Source: CAZMXP01 sp964570285 (GTDB lineage Bacteria; Planctomycetota; PLA2). From it: a stretch of 34,584 bases of DNA. The stretch spans positions 1-34,584 of the forward strand of contig CAZMXP010000051.1 in assembly GCA_964570285.1 (NCBI GenBank), read 5' to 3'. Below are positions 1 to 5,778 of the stretch, in pieces. Position numbers and translations under genes: made by a program. Each line of letters begins with the position of its first letter. The stretch's first letter is position 1. The notes beneath the pieces are model-generated. The model searched no databases. It saw only the letters and a list, made by a program, of their open reading frames with translations, and had not been told where the DNA came from.

Positions 1-178
1 CGCCCGCGGCGCCCTCCCCCACCACCGCCCCCGCGCCCCCCGTCCATACAACCCGATCGGCAAACCGCGAGAGCGCCGCCGACCTCCCGCCCGTCCGCCC
101 CTCGTCCGCGGCGAAGAAGAGCAGCCCCACCAGCAGCGCGCTCAGCGCGAGAGCCCCGAGCAGAACCAGTCGCTTCAT
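1..178 (-). CDS. Secreted or membrane-anchored protein, N-terminal part only
   Basis: The reading frame opens with an ATG whose complement is at 176-178 and stays open to the window edge, giving 59 codons. The first residues (MKRLVLLGALALSALLVG, then LLFF) form a positively charged start and a long hydrophobic core, as in a signal peptide or N-terminal anchor. A Gly/Ala-rich stretch follows. A -10-like TAGAAT on the minus strand lies at 199-204, about 20 nt upstream of the start, with the A/G-rich stretch GGAAAA between. The gene diverges from the GntR gene, so the 76-bp gap holds both promoters. The function cannot be told from this fragment. Confidence 0.6.
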   Translation of the reverse strand, partial: MKRLVLLGALALSALLVGLLFFAADEGRTGGRSAALSRFADRVVWTGGAGAVVGEGAAG

Positions 179-219
179 CGTCGTTTTCCGGCCCCGCCAT
201 TCTATCGGGCGGTGCCCGC

Positions 220-248
220 TTGACCAATGTATCAGACAATGATACATT
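220..248 (+). promoter_or_regulatory. Core promoter of the GntR gene
   Basis: TTGACC (220-225) and TACATT (243-248) are separated by 17 bp and match the sigma-70 consensus at about 5/6 and 4/6. The -10 ends only 6 nt before the ATG at 255, so transcription should begin at or next to the start codon and the mRNA would be leaderless. No Shine-Dalgarno sequence is present. Confidence 0.6.
226..248. promoter_or_regulatory. Perfect 9-bp inverted repeat, probable GntR operator
   Basis: AATGTATCA (226-234) and TGATACATT (240-248) are exact complements around a 5-nt spacer (GACAA). The repeat fills the space between the -35 and -10 and covers the -10. A dimer bound here would block RNA polymerase, so autorepression by the adjacent GntR-family regulator is the simplest reading. 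Confidence 0.7.
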
Positions 249-254
249 TGCCGC

Positions 255-626
255 ATGATCGAGATCGACCCGCGCTCCCCGGTGCCGCTCGGCGAGCAGG
301 TGCGGCTCGGGCTGCGGCGCGCGATCGCGGAGGGGGAGCTTGCGGTCGGCGACCAGCTGCCGCCGGTGCGGCAGCTCGCGGGCGACCTCGGCGTCAACCT
401 CAACACCGTCGCGCGCGCCTACCGCGAGCTCGAGCGGGAGGGGCTCGTGAAGGCGGCCCGCGGGCGTGGCACCGTCGTCGCCGCGCTGCGCGCGACGGCC
501 GCCCCCGCGCGGGACGCGCTGCGCGAGCGGTTCCGGGACCTCCTCGCCGACTGCAAGCTCGGCGGCTACCGCAAGGAGGACGTCAAGCGCCTCTTCGCCT
601 CCGAGATCGAAAGGAGCTACGAATGA
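255..626 (+). CDS. GntR-family transcriptional regulator, YtrA subfamily
   Basis: The product is 123 aa. It starts MIEIDPRSPVPLGEQVRLGL and holds a winged helix-turn-helix over about residues 10-75, with the GntR hallmarks LPPVRQLAGDLGVNLNTVARAYRELEREG seen in two adjoining pieces. Only a short C-terminal tail of about 45 residues follows, rather than an acyl-sensing or aminotransferase domain. That size is typical of the YtrA subfamily, which usually represses its own operon with a transporter or membrane protein. The stop overlaps the next gene's start (ATGA at 623-626), so the two are translationally coupled. The start fits the -10 spacing and the palindrome at 226-248. Confidence 0.9.
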   Translation: MIEIDPRSPVPLGEQVRLGLRRAIAEGELAVGDQLPPVRQLAGDLGVNLNTVARAYRELEREGLVKAARGRGTVVAALRATAAPARDALRERFRDLLADCKLGGYRKEDVKRLFASEIERSYE

Positions 627-1360
627 ACACCTTCGCGATCCTCTATCCGGCGCTGATGATCGCCGCGCCGGCGCTCTTCGTGGGGCTCTGGTGCCTCTGG
701 ACCGGCGTGCGCGCGATGCGGCGCATCCTGCTTGCAACTCTTGGCATGCTGATCGCCTTCGCGCTGTCGGCATGGCTGCTCGGCCCCGAGCGGACGCGCC
801 ATCCGCTGCACTTCCAGTTGTGGGGGCTCGGGGGCCTGATGCTGCTGGTCTGGGGCTTCGCCGTGCCCGACATCCGGCGCGCCTTCGCGGCGCTGCCGGC
901 GGCGCCGCGGGGCGCGAGCCTGCGCCCGCGGCAGCCCGACCTCTTCCCGGGCGCGTTCGCCTGGCCCGGCTTCGCGTGGATCTCGCTCGTCGTGTGGCTG
1001 GCGATGAGGGGCGAGATGACGCTCCTGCTCTGGATCGGTCCCGCGCTCGGCGGGGCGACGCTCGTCGCGACGCGCCTCCTGTTGCGACTGGCCGCGATCG
1101 AGCCCGAGCCGCTCGGGGGCCGGGACGCGGAGAGCCTCGCGCGGCGCTACGCGGAGTTCCGCAGGCGCCGCGTGCGCGGCCTCTACTGGATGAGCGTCTC
1201 GCTCGCGCTGCTCGTCACCGCGGGCCCTCTCCTCCCGTCGATGGGCTCCGCGATCGCCGGCACCGCGCTCGGCGTGCTCGGCGCGCTCTTCGGCACCTGG
1301 GCCGATGCGCAGCGCTACCTGATCCGCCGCCAGCTCTCCGGTGCCGAGCCGCCCCGGTAG
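623..1360 (+). CDS. Polytopic membrane protein co-transcribed with GntR regulator
   Basis: The product is 245 aa with about seven hydrophobic segments. Examples are AILYPALMIAAPALFVGLW near residues 5-25, LLATLGMLIAFALSAWLL near 33-50, and later LVVWLAM, LLLWIGPALGGATLVA, SVSLALLVTAGPLL and AGTALGVLGALFG. The chosen ATG overlaps the regulator's stop and is preceded by AAGGAG at 611-616, a good Shine-Dalgarno sequence. The frame remains open upstream to 227, but that extension overlaps the regulator and is not used. I do not recognise the family. Its position suggests it is the target gene of the YtrA-type repressor. Confidence 0.75.
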   Translation: MNTFAILYPALMIAAPALFVGLWCLWTGVRAMRRILLATLGMLIAFALSAWLLGPERTRHPLHFQLWGLGGLMLLVWGFAVPDIRRAFAALPAAPRGASLRPRQPDLFPGAFAWPGFAWISLVVWLAMRGEMTLLLWIGPALGGATLVATRLLLRLAAIEPEPLGGRDAESLARRYAEFRRRRVRGLYWMSVSLALLVTAGPLLPSMGSAIAGTALGVLGALFGTWADAQRYLIRRQLSGAEPPR

Positions 1361-1370
1361 GACTCCACGG

Positions 1371-1376
1371 TAGAAT
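1371..1376 (+). promoter_or_regulatory. -10 box TAGAAT of the CDGSH gene (leaderless)
   Basis: TAGAAT matches the -10 consensus at 5/6 and lies 6 nt before the ATG at 1383. No -35 or Shine-Dalgarno sequence is evident. The spacing predicts a transcript starting at the ATG. Confidence 0.5.
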
Positions 1377-1382
1377 CCGTGC

Positions 1383-1592
1383 ATGAACCCCATCGAGATC
1401 ACCGTCTCCGACCACGGACCGCTCCGCGTCACCGGCGAGAAGATCGTGCTGAAGGACGCGCAGGGGCGCGCCTTCAACCTCGCGGGAAGGCCCGCGGTGT
1501 CGCTCTGCCGCTGCGGCCACTCGGCGAACAAGCCCTTCTGCGACGGCTCCCACAAGGCGAAGGGGTTCCAGTCCCAGTGCGCGGCCTCCTAG
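1383..1592 (+). CDS. Single-domain CDGSH iron-sulfur protein
   Basis: The product is 69 aa. It carries the cluster-binding signature CRCGHSANKPFCDGSHKAKGF near residues 42-62: three Cys and one His (C-x-C, then CDGSH), which in this family bind a redox-active 2Fe-2S cluster. No signal peptide is visible, so it should be cytoplasmic. The gene overlaps the next one (1577-2707) by 16 nt, which implies coupled expression with a thiol or selenol redox protein. The family is small (60-90 aa in bacteria), so this one looks complete. Its electron partner is not known from the sequence. Confidence 0.9.
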   Translation: MNPIEITVSDHGPLRVTGEKIVLKDAQGRAFNLAGRPAVSLCRCGHSANKPFCDGSHKAKGFQSQCAAS

Positions 1593-2707
1593 TCCTCTGC
1601 CTCGCCGCGCTGGCCCAGGGAGGCGAGCCGAAGTGGCTCGACTACCTCGTCCCGCCGCAGCGGGAGCGCGACTGGGAGGAGATCGGGTGGCGGCCGACCC
1701 TCGCGCAGGCGATGAGCGACGCCCACGAGGCCAAACGCCCGATCCTGCTCTGGGCGATGAACGGCCACCCGCTCGGCTGCACGTGAAACAACGGAGTCCG
1801 GGGCCGACGGTCCGTCTGGTCCGACCCGAAAGTCAAGAGGCTCGCGGAGAAGTTCATCCCCTGCGCCGACGAGGTGTGGTACCTGCAACACCGCCCGGGG
1901 CCCGAGTGCGACTTCTTCCGCCTCTTCTGCGAGCAGGGCCACTACGGCGGCCGCACCGTCCCGACCGACACGCGGCAGGGCATCTACTGCGTCGCGCCGT
2001 CGGGCCGGTTCCTCGCGTCGATCAACACGACCGACCCCCGCGCGATGGCGAAGATGCTCGAACTGGCGCTCGAACGGTGGGAGCACCTCCCGCGCGCCGA
2101 GCGCCTACCCGCCGCCCCCCCCCCCGCCCCCCCGGAATCGGTCAAGCTGAGGGGGGAGGCCCGCTACCCGGAAGGCGGCCTCGCCCTCGCCGTGCACTCG
2201 CGGAACCTGCCGCGCGAGAAGGGCCCCACCGACTGGCGCGCCGAGGCGCGCAACCGCGACTACGCGTGGTTCACGGCGGAGGAGGCGCGGTCGATGGCGA
2301 AGGGCGGCGCGGTGCCCGCGGCGCTCGTGAAGAGGCTCGCGCGCTGCAACTTCGTCGACAACGTCTACGGGCAGACGCACGGCTACCACGAGCGCGAGAT
2401 CGAGAAGGCCGAGCTGACCGCGACCGTCGCGAAGGTCGCGGGGCAGAAGACGCACCTGCTCTTCCGCGGCGCGACGCGCGCGGCATCGGGGGGCCGGGGG
2501 GTCGAGCTCAAGCTCGACGGGCGCGCGGTCTTCGACGGCGAGACGGGGCGCTTTGTCGAGTTCGAGATGGTCGCGGCCGGCGAGCGGTGGGGCGGCACGC
2601 AATACAACTGCCGCGACGACGACCCCGGGCCGTCGGGCATCGGCTTCGCGCTCGTGCTCGCGGGCGAGAACGAGCGCGTCGCGCCGGCGCTGGTCTGGCA
2701 GTACTAG
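1577..2707 (+). CDS. Candidate secreted selenoprotein, thioredoxin-fold with unknown C-terminal domain (in-frame UGA at 1784-1786)
   Basis: The frame from GTG at 1577 to TAG at 2705-2707 is 377 codons and is broken only by a TGA at codon 70. The coding signal is continuous on both sides. Upstream come a signal-peptide-like start (MRGLLVLCLAALAQGGEPKW) and AMSDAHEAKRPILLWAMNGH. Downstream comes VWSDPKVKRLAEKFIP, the layout of thioredoxin-like (Thioredoxin_7 type) proteins, where the active-site Cys lie just before an 'F/W-SDP-V' stretch. The UGA follows Cys68-Thr69, giving Cys-Thr-Sec exactly at the expected redox site. A SECIS-like hairpin starts 14 nt later. The C-terminal half (about residues 180-376) is unrecognised. 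The first start that would give only the downstream part (1874) lacks a Shine-Dalgarno sequence and a fold boundary. Alternatives are a nonsense mutation or sequencing error at a Cys (TGC) or Trp (TGG) codon. No selA, selB or selC gene is in this window. Confidence 0.65.
1784..1822 (+). promoter_or_regulatory. SECIS-like hairpin after the in-frame UGA
   Basis: Bases 1801-1805 pair with 1818-1822 (one G-U), and 1806-1809 pair with 1813-1816. This leaves U1817 as the only bulge and GUC (1810-1812) as the tip, or GGUCC if the last pair opens. The tip lies 23 nt after the UGA. Bacterial SECIS elements lie within the coding region just downstream of the UGA and have a short stem, a bulged U and a G in the apical loop; the fdhF loop of E. 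coli is also GGUC-like. The fold was made by hand. Confidence 0.5.
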
Positions 2708-3426
2708 AGCACCTTCGACAGGAAGGCCTTCGTCCGCTCGTGGCGCGGGCTTCCGAAGAGGCTCGCGGGCGGGCCCTGCTCGAGGATCCGGCCCTTGTCG
2801 AGGAAGAGCACGCGGTGGCTCACCTCGCGGGCGAAGCCCATCTCGTGCGTGGCGACGAGCATCGTGCGGCCGCCGGTCGCGAGCGCGCGCATGACCGCGA
2901 GCACCTCGCCGACCATCTCGGGATCGAGCGCGCTCGTCGGCTCGTCGAAGAGCAGCGCCTTCGGCTCCATCGCCAGCGCGCGGGCGATCGCGACGCGCTG
3001 CTTCTGGCCGCCGCTCAGCATGTCGGGGTGGACGTGCGCCTTGTCGCCGACGCCGACCTGCTCGAGCAGGTCCCGTGCGAGGGCCTCCGCGCGCGCGCGC
3101 GGGAGGCCCTTCACCTGCATCGGCGCGAGCGTGACGTTGTCGAGGGCCGTCAGGTGCGGGAAGAGGTGGAAGAGCTGGAAGACCATGCCCACCTCGGCGC
3201 GCACGGCGTCGATCCCCTTCGCGTGGGCGTCGACGCGCCTTCCGTCGACGAGCACCTCGCCCGAGTCGGGGATCTCGAGGCCGTTGACGCAGCGGAGCAG
3301 CGTGCTCTTGCCCGAGCCGCTCGGGCCGATGCAGACGACGACCTCGCCCTTGCGGATCACGAGGTCGATGCCGTCGAGCGCGACGACCCCGCCGTAGCGC
3401 TTGCGGACGCCCTTGAACTCGATCAC
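2704..3426 (-). CDS. Polar amino-acid ABC transporter, ATP-binding protein
   Basis: The product is 240 aa, the usual GlnQ/HisP length. Visible motifs are Walker A GPSGSGKST (about residues 32-40), signature LSGGQKQRVAIARAL, Walker B ALLFDEPTSALDP and switch histidine VATHEMGF. It hydrolyses ATP to drive import through the permease encoded just upstream. The start is GTG at 3424-3426, which overlaps the permease stop (GTGA), so the two are coupled. Its stop overlaps the stop of the convergent thioredoxin-fold gene by 4 nt, so no intergenic terminator fits between them. The substrate is probably a polar amino acid, by homology to the family. Confidence 0.93.
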   Translation of the reverse strand: MIEFKGVRKRYGGVVALDGIDLVIRKGEVVVCIGPSGSGKSTLLRCVNGLEIPDSGEVLVDGRRVDAHAKGIDAVRAEVGMVFQLFHLFPHLTALDNVTLAPMQVKGLPRARAEALARDLLEQVGVGDKAHVHPDMLSGGQKQRVAIARALAMEPKALLFDEPTSALDPEMVGEVLAVMRALATGGRTMLVATHEMGFAREVSHRVLFLDKGRILEQGPPASLFGSPRHERTKAFLSKVL

Positions 3427-4184
3427 AGGTGCTCCGGCAGCGGGGCCGCCTGCCCGAGGCGCCGCTCGAGGCGGCGGGCGAGCAGCGAGAGCGGGAAGGT
3501 GACGCAGAGGTAGAAGAGCGCGACGACCAGGTAGGCCTCGAAGGTCGCGTAGGTGCGGATGCCCGTCTGCCGCGAGACCGACATCAGCTCGACGACGCCG
3601 ATGTAGAAGAGCAGCGAGCTCTCCTTCGTGAGCGCGATCAGTTCGCCGGTGAGCGGCGGGATCATGCGCTTGGTCGCCTGCGGCAGGATCACGAAGCGGA
3701 GCGCGCTCTTCCGCGTGAGGCCGAGGGAGCGCGCCGCCTCGACCTGCCCGCGCTCGACCGACTCGATGCCCGCGCGGAAGATCTCCGCGATGTACGCGGC
3801 GGCGAAGAGGCCCAGCGCGGCGATGCCGACGACGTACTTGTTGTCGAGGCCGACCAGCGGCGCGAACCCCCAGTAGGCGATCGTGAGCTGGACGATGAAC
3901 GGCATCCCCCGGATCAGCTCGACGTAGAGGTCGCCCAGGTGGCGCACCGGCAGGGAGCGCGAGAGCCGCGCGAGCGCGACGGCGATGCCGGCCGCGAGGC
4001 CGATCAGGAAGCCGCCCGCGGTGACGCCGAGCGTCATCAGCAGCCCCTCGAGGAAGAGCGCCCTCGACTGCCACGCGGGCGCGAAGTCCCACCGGTAGCG
4101 CGAGAGCGCGAGCGCGCCCGCGACGAGCAGCACGACCGCGCCGGTGATCGCGGCGCGGACGCCGAACGCCCTATCTCGACCCAT
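3423..4184 (-). CDS. Polar amino-acid ABC transporter, permease (HisM/GlnP type)
   Basis: The product is 253 aa with about five or six membrane segments, starting with ITGAVVLLVAGALALS. It has the cytoplasmic EAA loop EAARSLGLTRKSALRFVILPQA, which docks the ATPase, followed by PPLTGELIALTKESSL, typical of HisMQ-type permeases (TIGR01726 group). As a single permease gene it probably works as a homodimer. Its start lies inside the end of the binding-protein gene (14-nt overlap), so the order of transcription is binding protein, permease, ATPase. Confidence 0.93.
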   Translation of the reverse strand: MGRDRAFGVRAAITGAVVLLVAGALALSRYRWDFAPAWQSRALFLEGLLMTLGVTAGGFLIGLAAGIAVALARLSRSLPVRHLGDLYVELIRGMPFIVQLTIAYWGFAPLVGLDNKYVVGIAALGLFAAAYIAEIFRAGIESVERGQVEAARSLGLTRKSALRFVILPQATKRMIPPLTGELIALTKESSLLFYIGVVELMSVSRQTGIRTYATFEAYLVVALFYLCVTFPLSLLARRLERRLGQAAPLPEHL

Positions 4185-4902
4185 CGGGCAGGTCGCGCAG
4201 GTAGCGCTCCCGCAGCGCCGCGTAGCGCCCGTCGGCGCGGATCCTCGCGAGGAAGGCGTTCACCTGGTCGAGCAGCTCGCGGTTGCCCTTCCTCACCGCC
4301 ATCGCGTAGGGCTCGTGGGTGAGCGGCTTGAGCAGCGCGCGCGTCGTCTCGGGGTTCTTCCTGTGGTGCTGCACGACCGAGAGCTGGTCGTAGAGGAAGG
4401 CGTCCGCGCGGCCGTTCACGACCTCGAGCGCGCAGGCCCCCTCGGTCTCGAAGGTCGTGATCGTGGCCTTCGGGAAGCGCTTCGGCGCGTCCGCGGCCCC
4501 GGTCGTGCCGAGCTTCACGACGATCCGCTTGCCGTCCGCGTCCGCCTCCGTCTCGATCCCCGAATTCGCGCCGACGAGCAGGCAGAGGCCCGTCTCGAAG
4601 TAGGTGTCGGTGAAGTCGAGCTTCTGCGCGCGCTCGGGCGTGTGCGTCATGCCCGACGCGATCAGGTCGATCTGGCCGTTGTTCAGCGCCGTCGGCAGCG
4701 AATCGAAGGCCATCTCCTCGATGCGCAGCGTGCGGCCGAGGTCCTTCGCCAGCATGCGCACCATGTCCATGTCGAAGCCGACGAACTCCCCCTTCTCGTT
4801 CTTCGACTCGAAGGGCGGGAACTCCGGCTCGGTGCCGACGACCAGGTCGCCGCCGCCGCAGCCGGCCAGCAGGAGCGCGAGGGCGAGCAGTTGGCGCACC
4901 AT
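4171..4902 (-). CDS. Amino-acid ABC transporter substrate-binding lipoprotein
   Basis: The product is 243 aa. It begins MVRQLLALALLLAGC, a lipoprotein signal with lipobox L12-A-G-C15, followed by the family-3 binding-protein start VVGTEPEFPPFES, then GFDMDMVRMLA and FDSLPTALNNGQIDLIASGMT. These are hallmarks of periplasmic polar amino-acid binding proteins. The mature protein would be anchored to a membrane and deliver ligand to the permease. It is the first gene of the importer operon. Regulation probably acts at the short divergent region shared with the DUF72 gene (4903-4936). Confidence 0.93.
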   Translation of the reverse strand: MVRQLLALALLLAGCGGGDLVVGTEPEFPPFESKNEKGEFVGFDMDMVRMLAKDLGRTLRIEEMAFDSLPTALNNGQIDLIASGMTHTPERAQKLDFTDTYFETGLCLLVGANSGIETEADADGKRIVVKLGTTGAADAPKRFPKATITTFETEGACALEVVNGRADAFLYDQLSVVQHHRKNPETTRALLKPLTHEPYAMAVRKGNRELLDQVNAFLARIRADGRYAALRERYLRDLPDGSR

Positions 4903-4911
4903 CGGGGCATG

Positions 4912-4926
4912 ACTATACGGTATATG
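4912..4926. promoter_or_regulatory. Divergent promoter region with palindrome TATACGGTATA
   Basis: TATAC (4914-4918) and GTATA (4920-4924) are complementary about a single G. The 34-bp gap must serve both the ABC operon and the DUF72 gene. On the plus strand TTGGCG (4891-4896) and TATACG (4914-4919) are 17 bp apart. On the minus strand TATAGT (4917-4912) lies 9 nt before the binding-protein ATG. The two -10 boxes overlap, so the two promoters should compete. Confidence 0.4.
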
Positions 4927-4936
4927 TGGGCCTGCG

Positions 4937-5764
4937 ATGGGAGAGTTCCTCTACGGCACGTCGAGCTGGTCGGAGAAGAGCTGGGTCGGCCCCTTCTACC
5001 CGGAGGGGACGGCCCCGGGCGACTACCTCGCCCACTACGCGACGCGGTTCAGCGCGGTCGAGGCGGACGTCACCTACTACAGGATCCCCGACGCGCGGAT
5101 GGTGGACGGCTGGGCGCGCAAGACCCCGGACGGGTTCGAGCTCTGCGCGAAGTTCCCGCGCACGATCGTGCACGGCGGCGAGGAGGCGCGCCCCGACCCG
5201 GAGGCGGTGCTGGTCCCGGAGCGCGTTGGCGGGGATGTCGAGCGCTTCACGAAGGTGATGTCCCGCCTTGGGGAGAAGTGCGGGCCGCTGGTCCTGCAGT
5301 TCCCCTACTTCAACAAGACGGTCTTTGGGGGGCCCGGGGACTTTCTGGCGCGGCTCGACCCCTTCCTCGCGGCGCTGCCGAAGGGGCACCGCTACGCCGT
5401 CGAGGTCCGGAACGGCGCGTGGATCAAGCCGCCGCTGCTCGAGATCCTCCGACGCCACAGGGTCGCGCTCGTGCTCGTCGAGCTCTCCTACCTGCCGCAC
5501 CCCGCCGACCTCGCGGCCAAGCTCGACCTCGTGACGACCGACTTCGTCTACTGCCGACTGATCGGCGACCGGAAGGCGATCGACGAGAAGACCGACACCT
5601 TCGACAAGATCGTCCTCGACATGTCGAAGCAGCTCGACAAGTGGGCGAGCCTGCTGCGCACGCTGCGCGAGCGCGTGCCGAAGACCTACGCCTTCGCGAA
5701 CAACCACTACGCCGGCCACGGCCCCGCGACGATCCGCGACCTCGCGGCGCTGGTCGCGGGCTGA
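4937..5764 (+). CDS. DUF72 (YecE-like) protein
   Basis: The product is 275 aa, near the usual DUF72 length of 240-290. Family features are the start FLYGTSSWSEKSW-GPFYP, FSAVEADVTYYRIP, FELCAKFPR, YAVEVRNGAWI and the C-terminal FANNHYAGHGPATIRDLAAL. The fold is a TIM-barrel-like domain; the biochemical role of the family is not established. No signal peptide is present. It diverges from the ABC importer and converges with the DUF885 gene, whose stop is 14 bp away. Confidence 0.9.
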   Translation: MGEFLYGTSSWSEKSWVGPFYPEGTAPGDYLAHYATRFSAVEADVTYYRIPDARMVDGWARKTPDGFELCAKFPRTIVHGGEEARPDPEAVLVPERVGGDVERFTKVMSRLGEKCGPLVLQFPYFNKTVFGGPGDFLARLDPFLAALPKGHRYAVEVRNGAWIKPPLLEILRRHRVALVLVELSYLPHPADLAAKLDLVTTDFVYCRLIGDRKAIDEKTDTFDKIVLDMSKQLDKWASLLRTLRERVPKTYAFANNHYAGHGPATIRDLAALVAG

Positions 5765-5778
5765 CCGCGGTCGCCGCG

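Noticed and set aside
227..622. N-terminal extension of the membrane protein to residue 377
   Set aside because: It would fully overlap the GntR gene in another frame and is Arg/Ala-rich; the ATG at 623 has a good Shine-Dalgarno and the ATGA overlap.
1784..1786. Plain nonsense mutation splitting the thioredoxin-fold gene into a pseudogene
   Set aside because: It cannot be excluded, but the frame is otherwise undamaged over 376 codons, the UGA lies exactly at the redox site beside a Cys, and a SECIS-like fold follows. Decay usually leaves more than one lesion.
1791..1815. Alternative hairpin ACGGA…TCCGT with a GT bulge after the UGA
   Set aside because: It folds, but its loop begins only 14 nt after the UGA, shorter than usual for bacterial SECIS. 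The 1801-1822 fold has better spacing and a bulged U.
2113..2135. Poly-C tract (C11 G C7) as a possible assembly error
   Set aside because: The frame is kept through it and a PPPAPP linker fits; similar tracts occur at many sites here. A miscounted run remains possible but there is no frame evidence for it.
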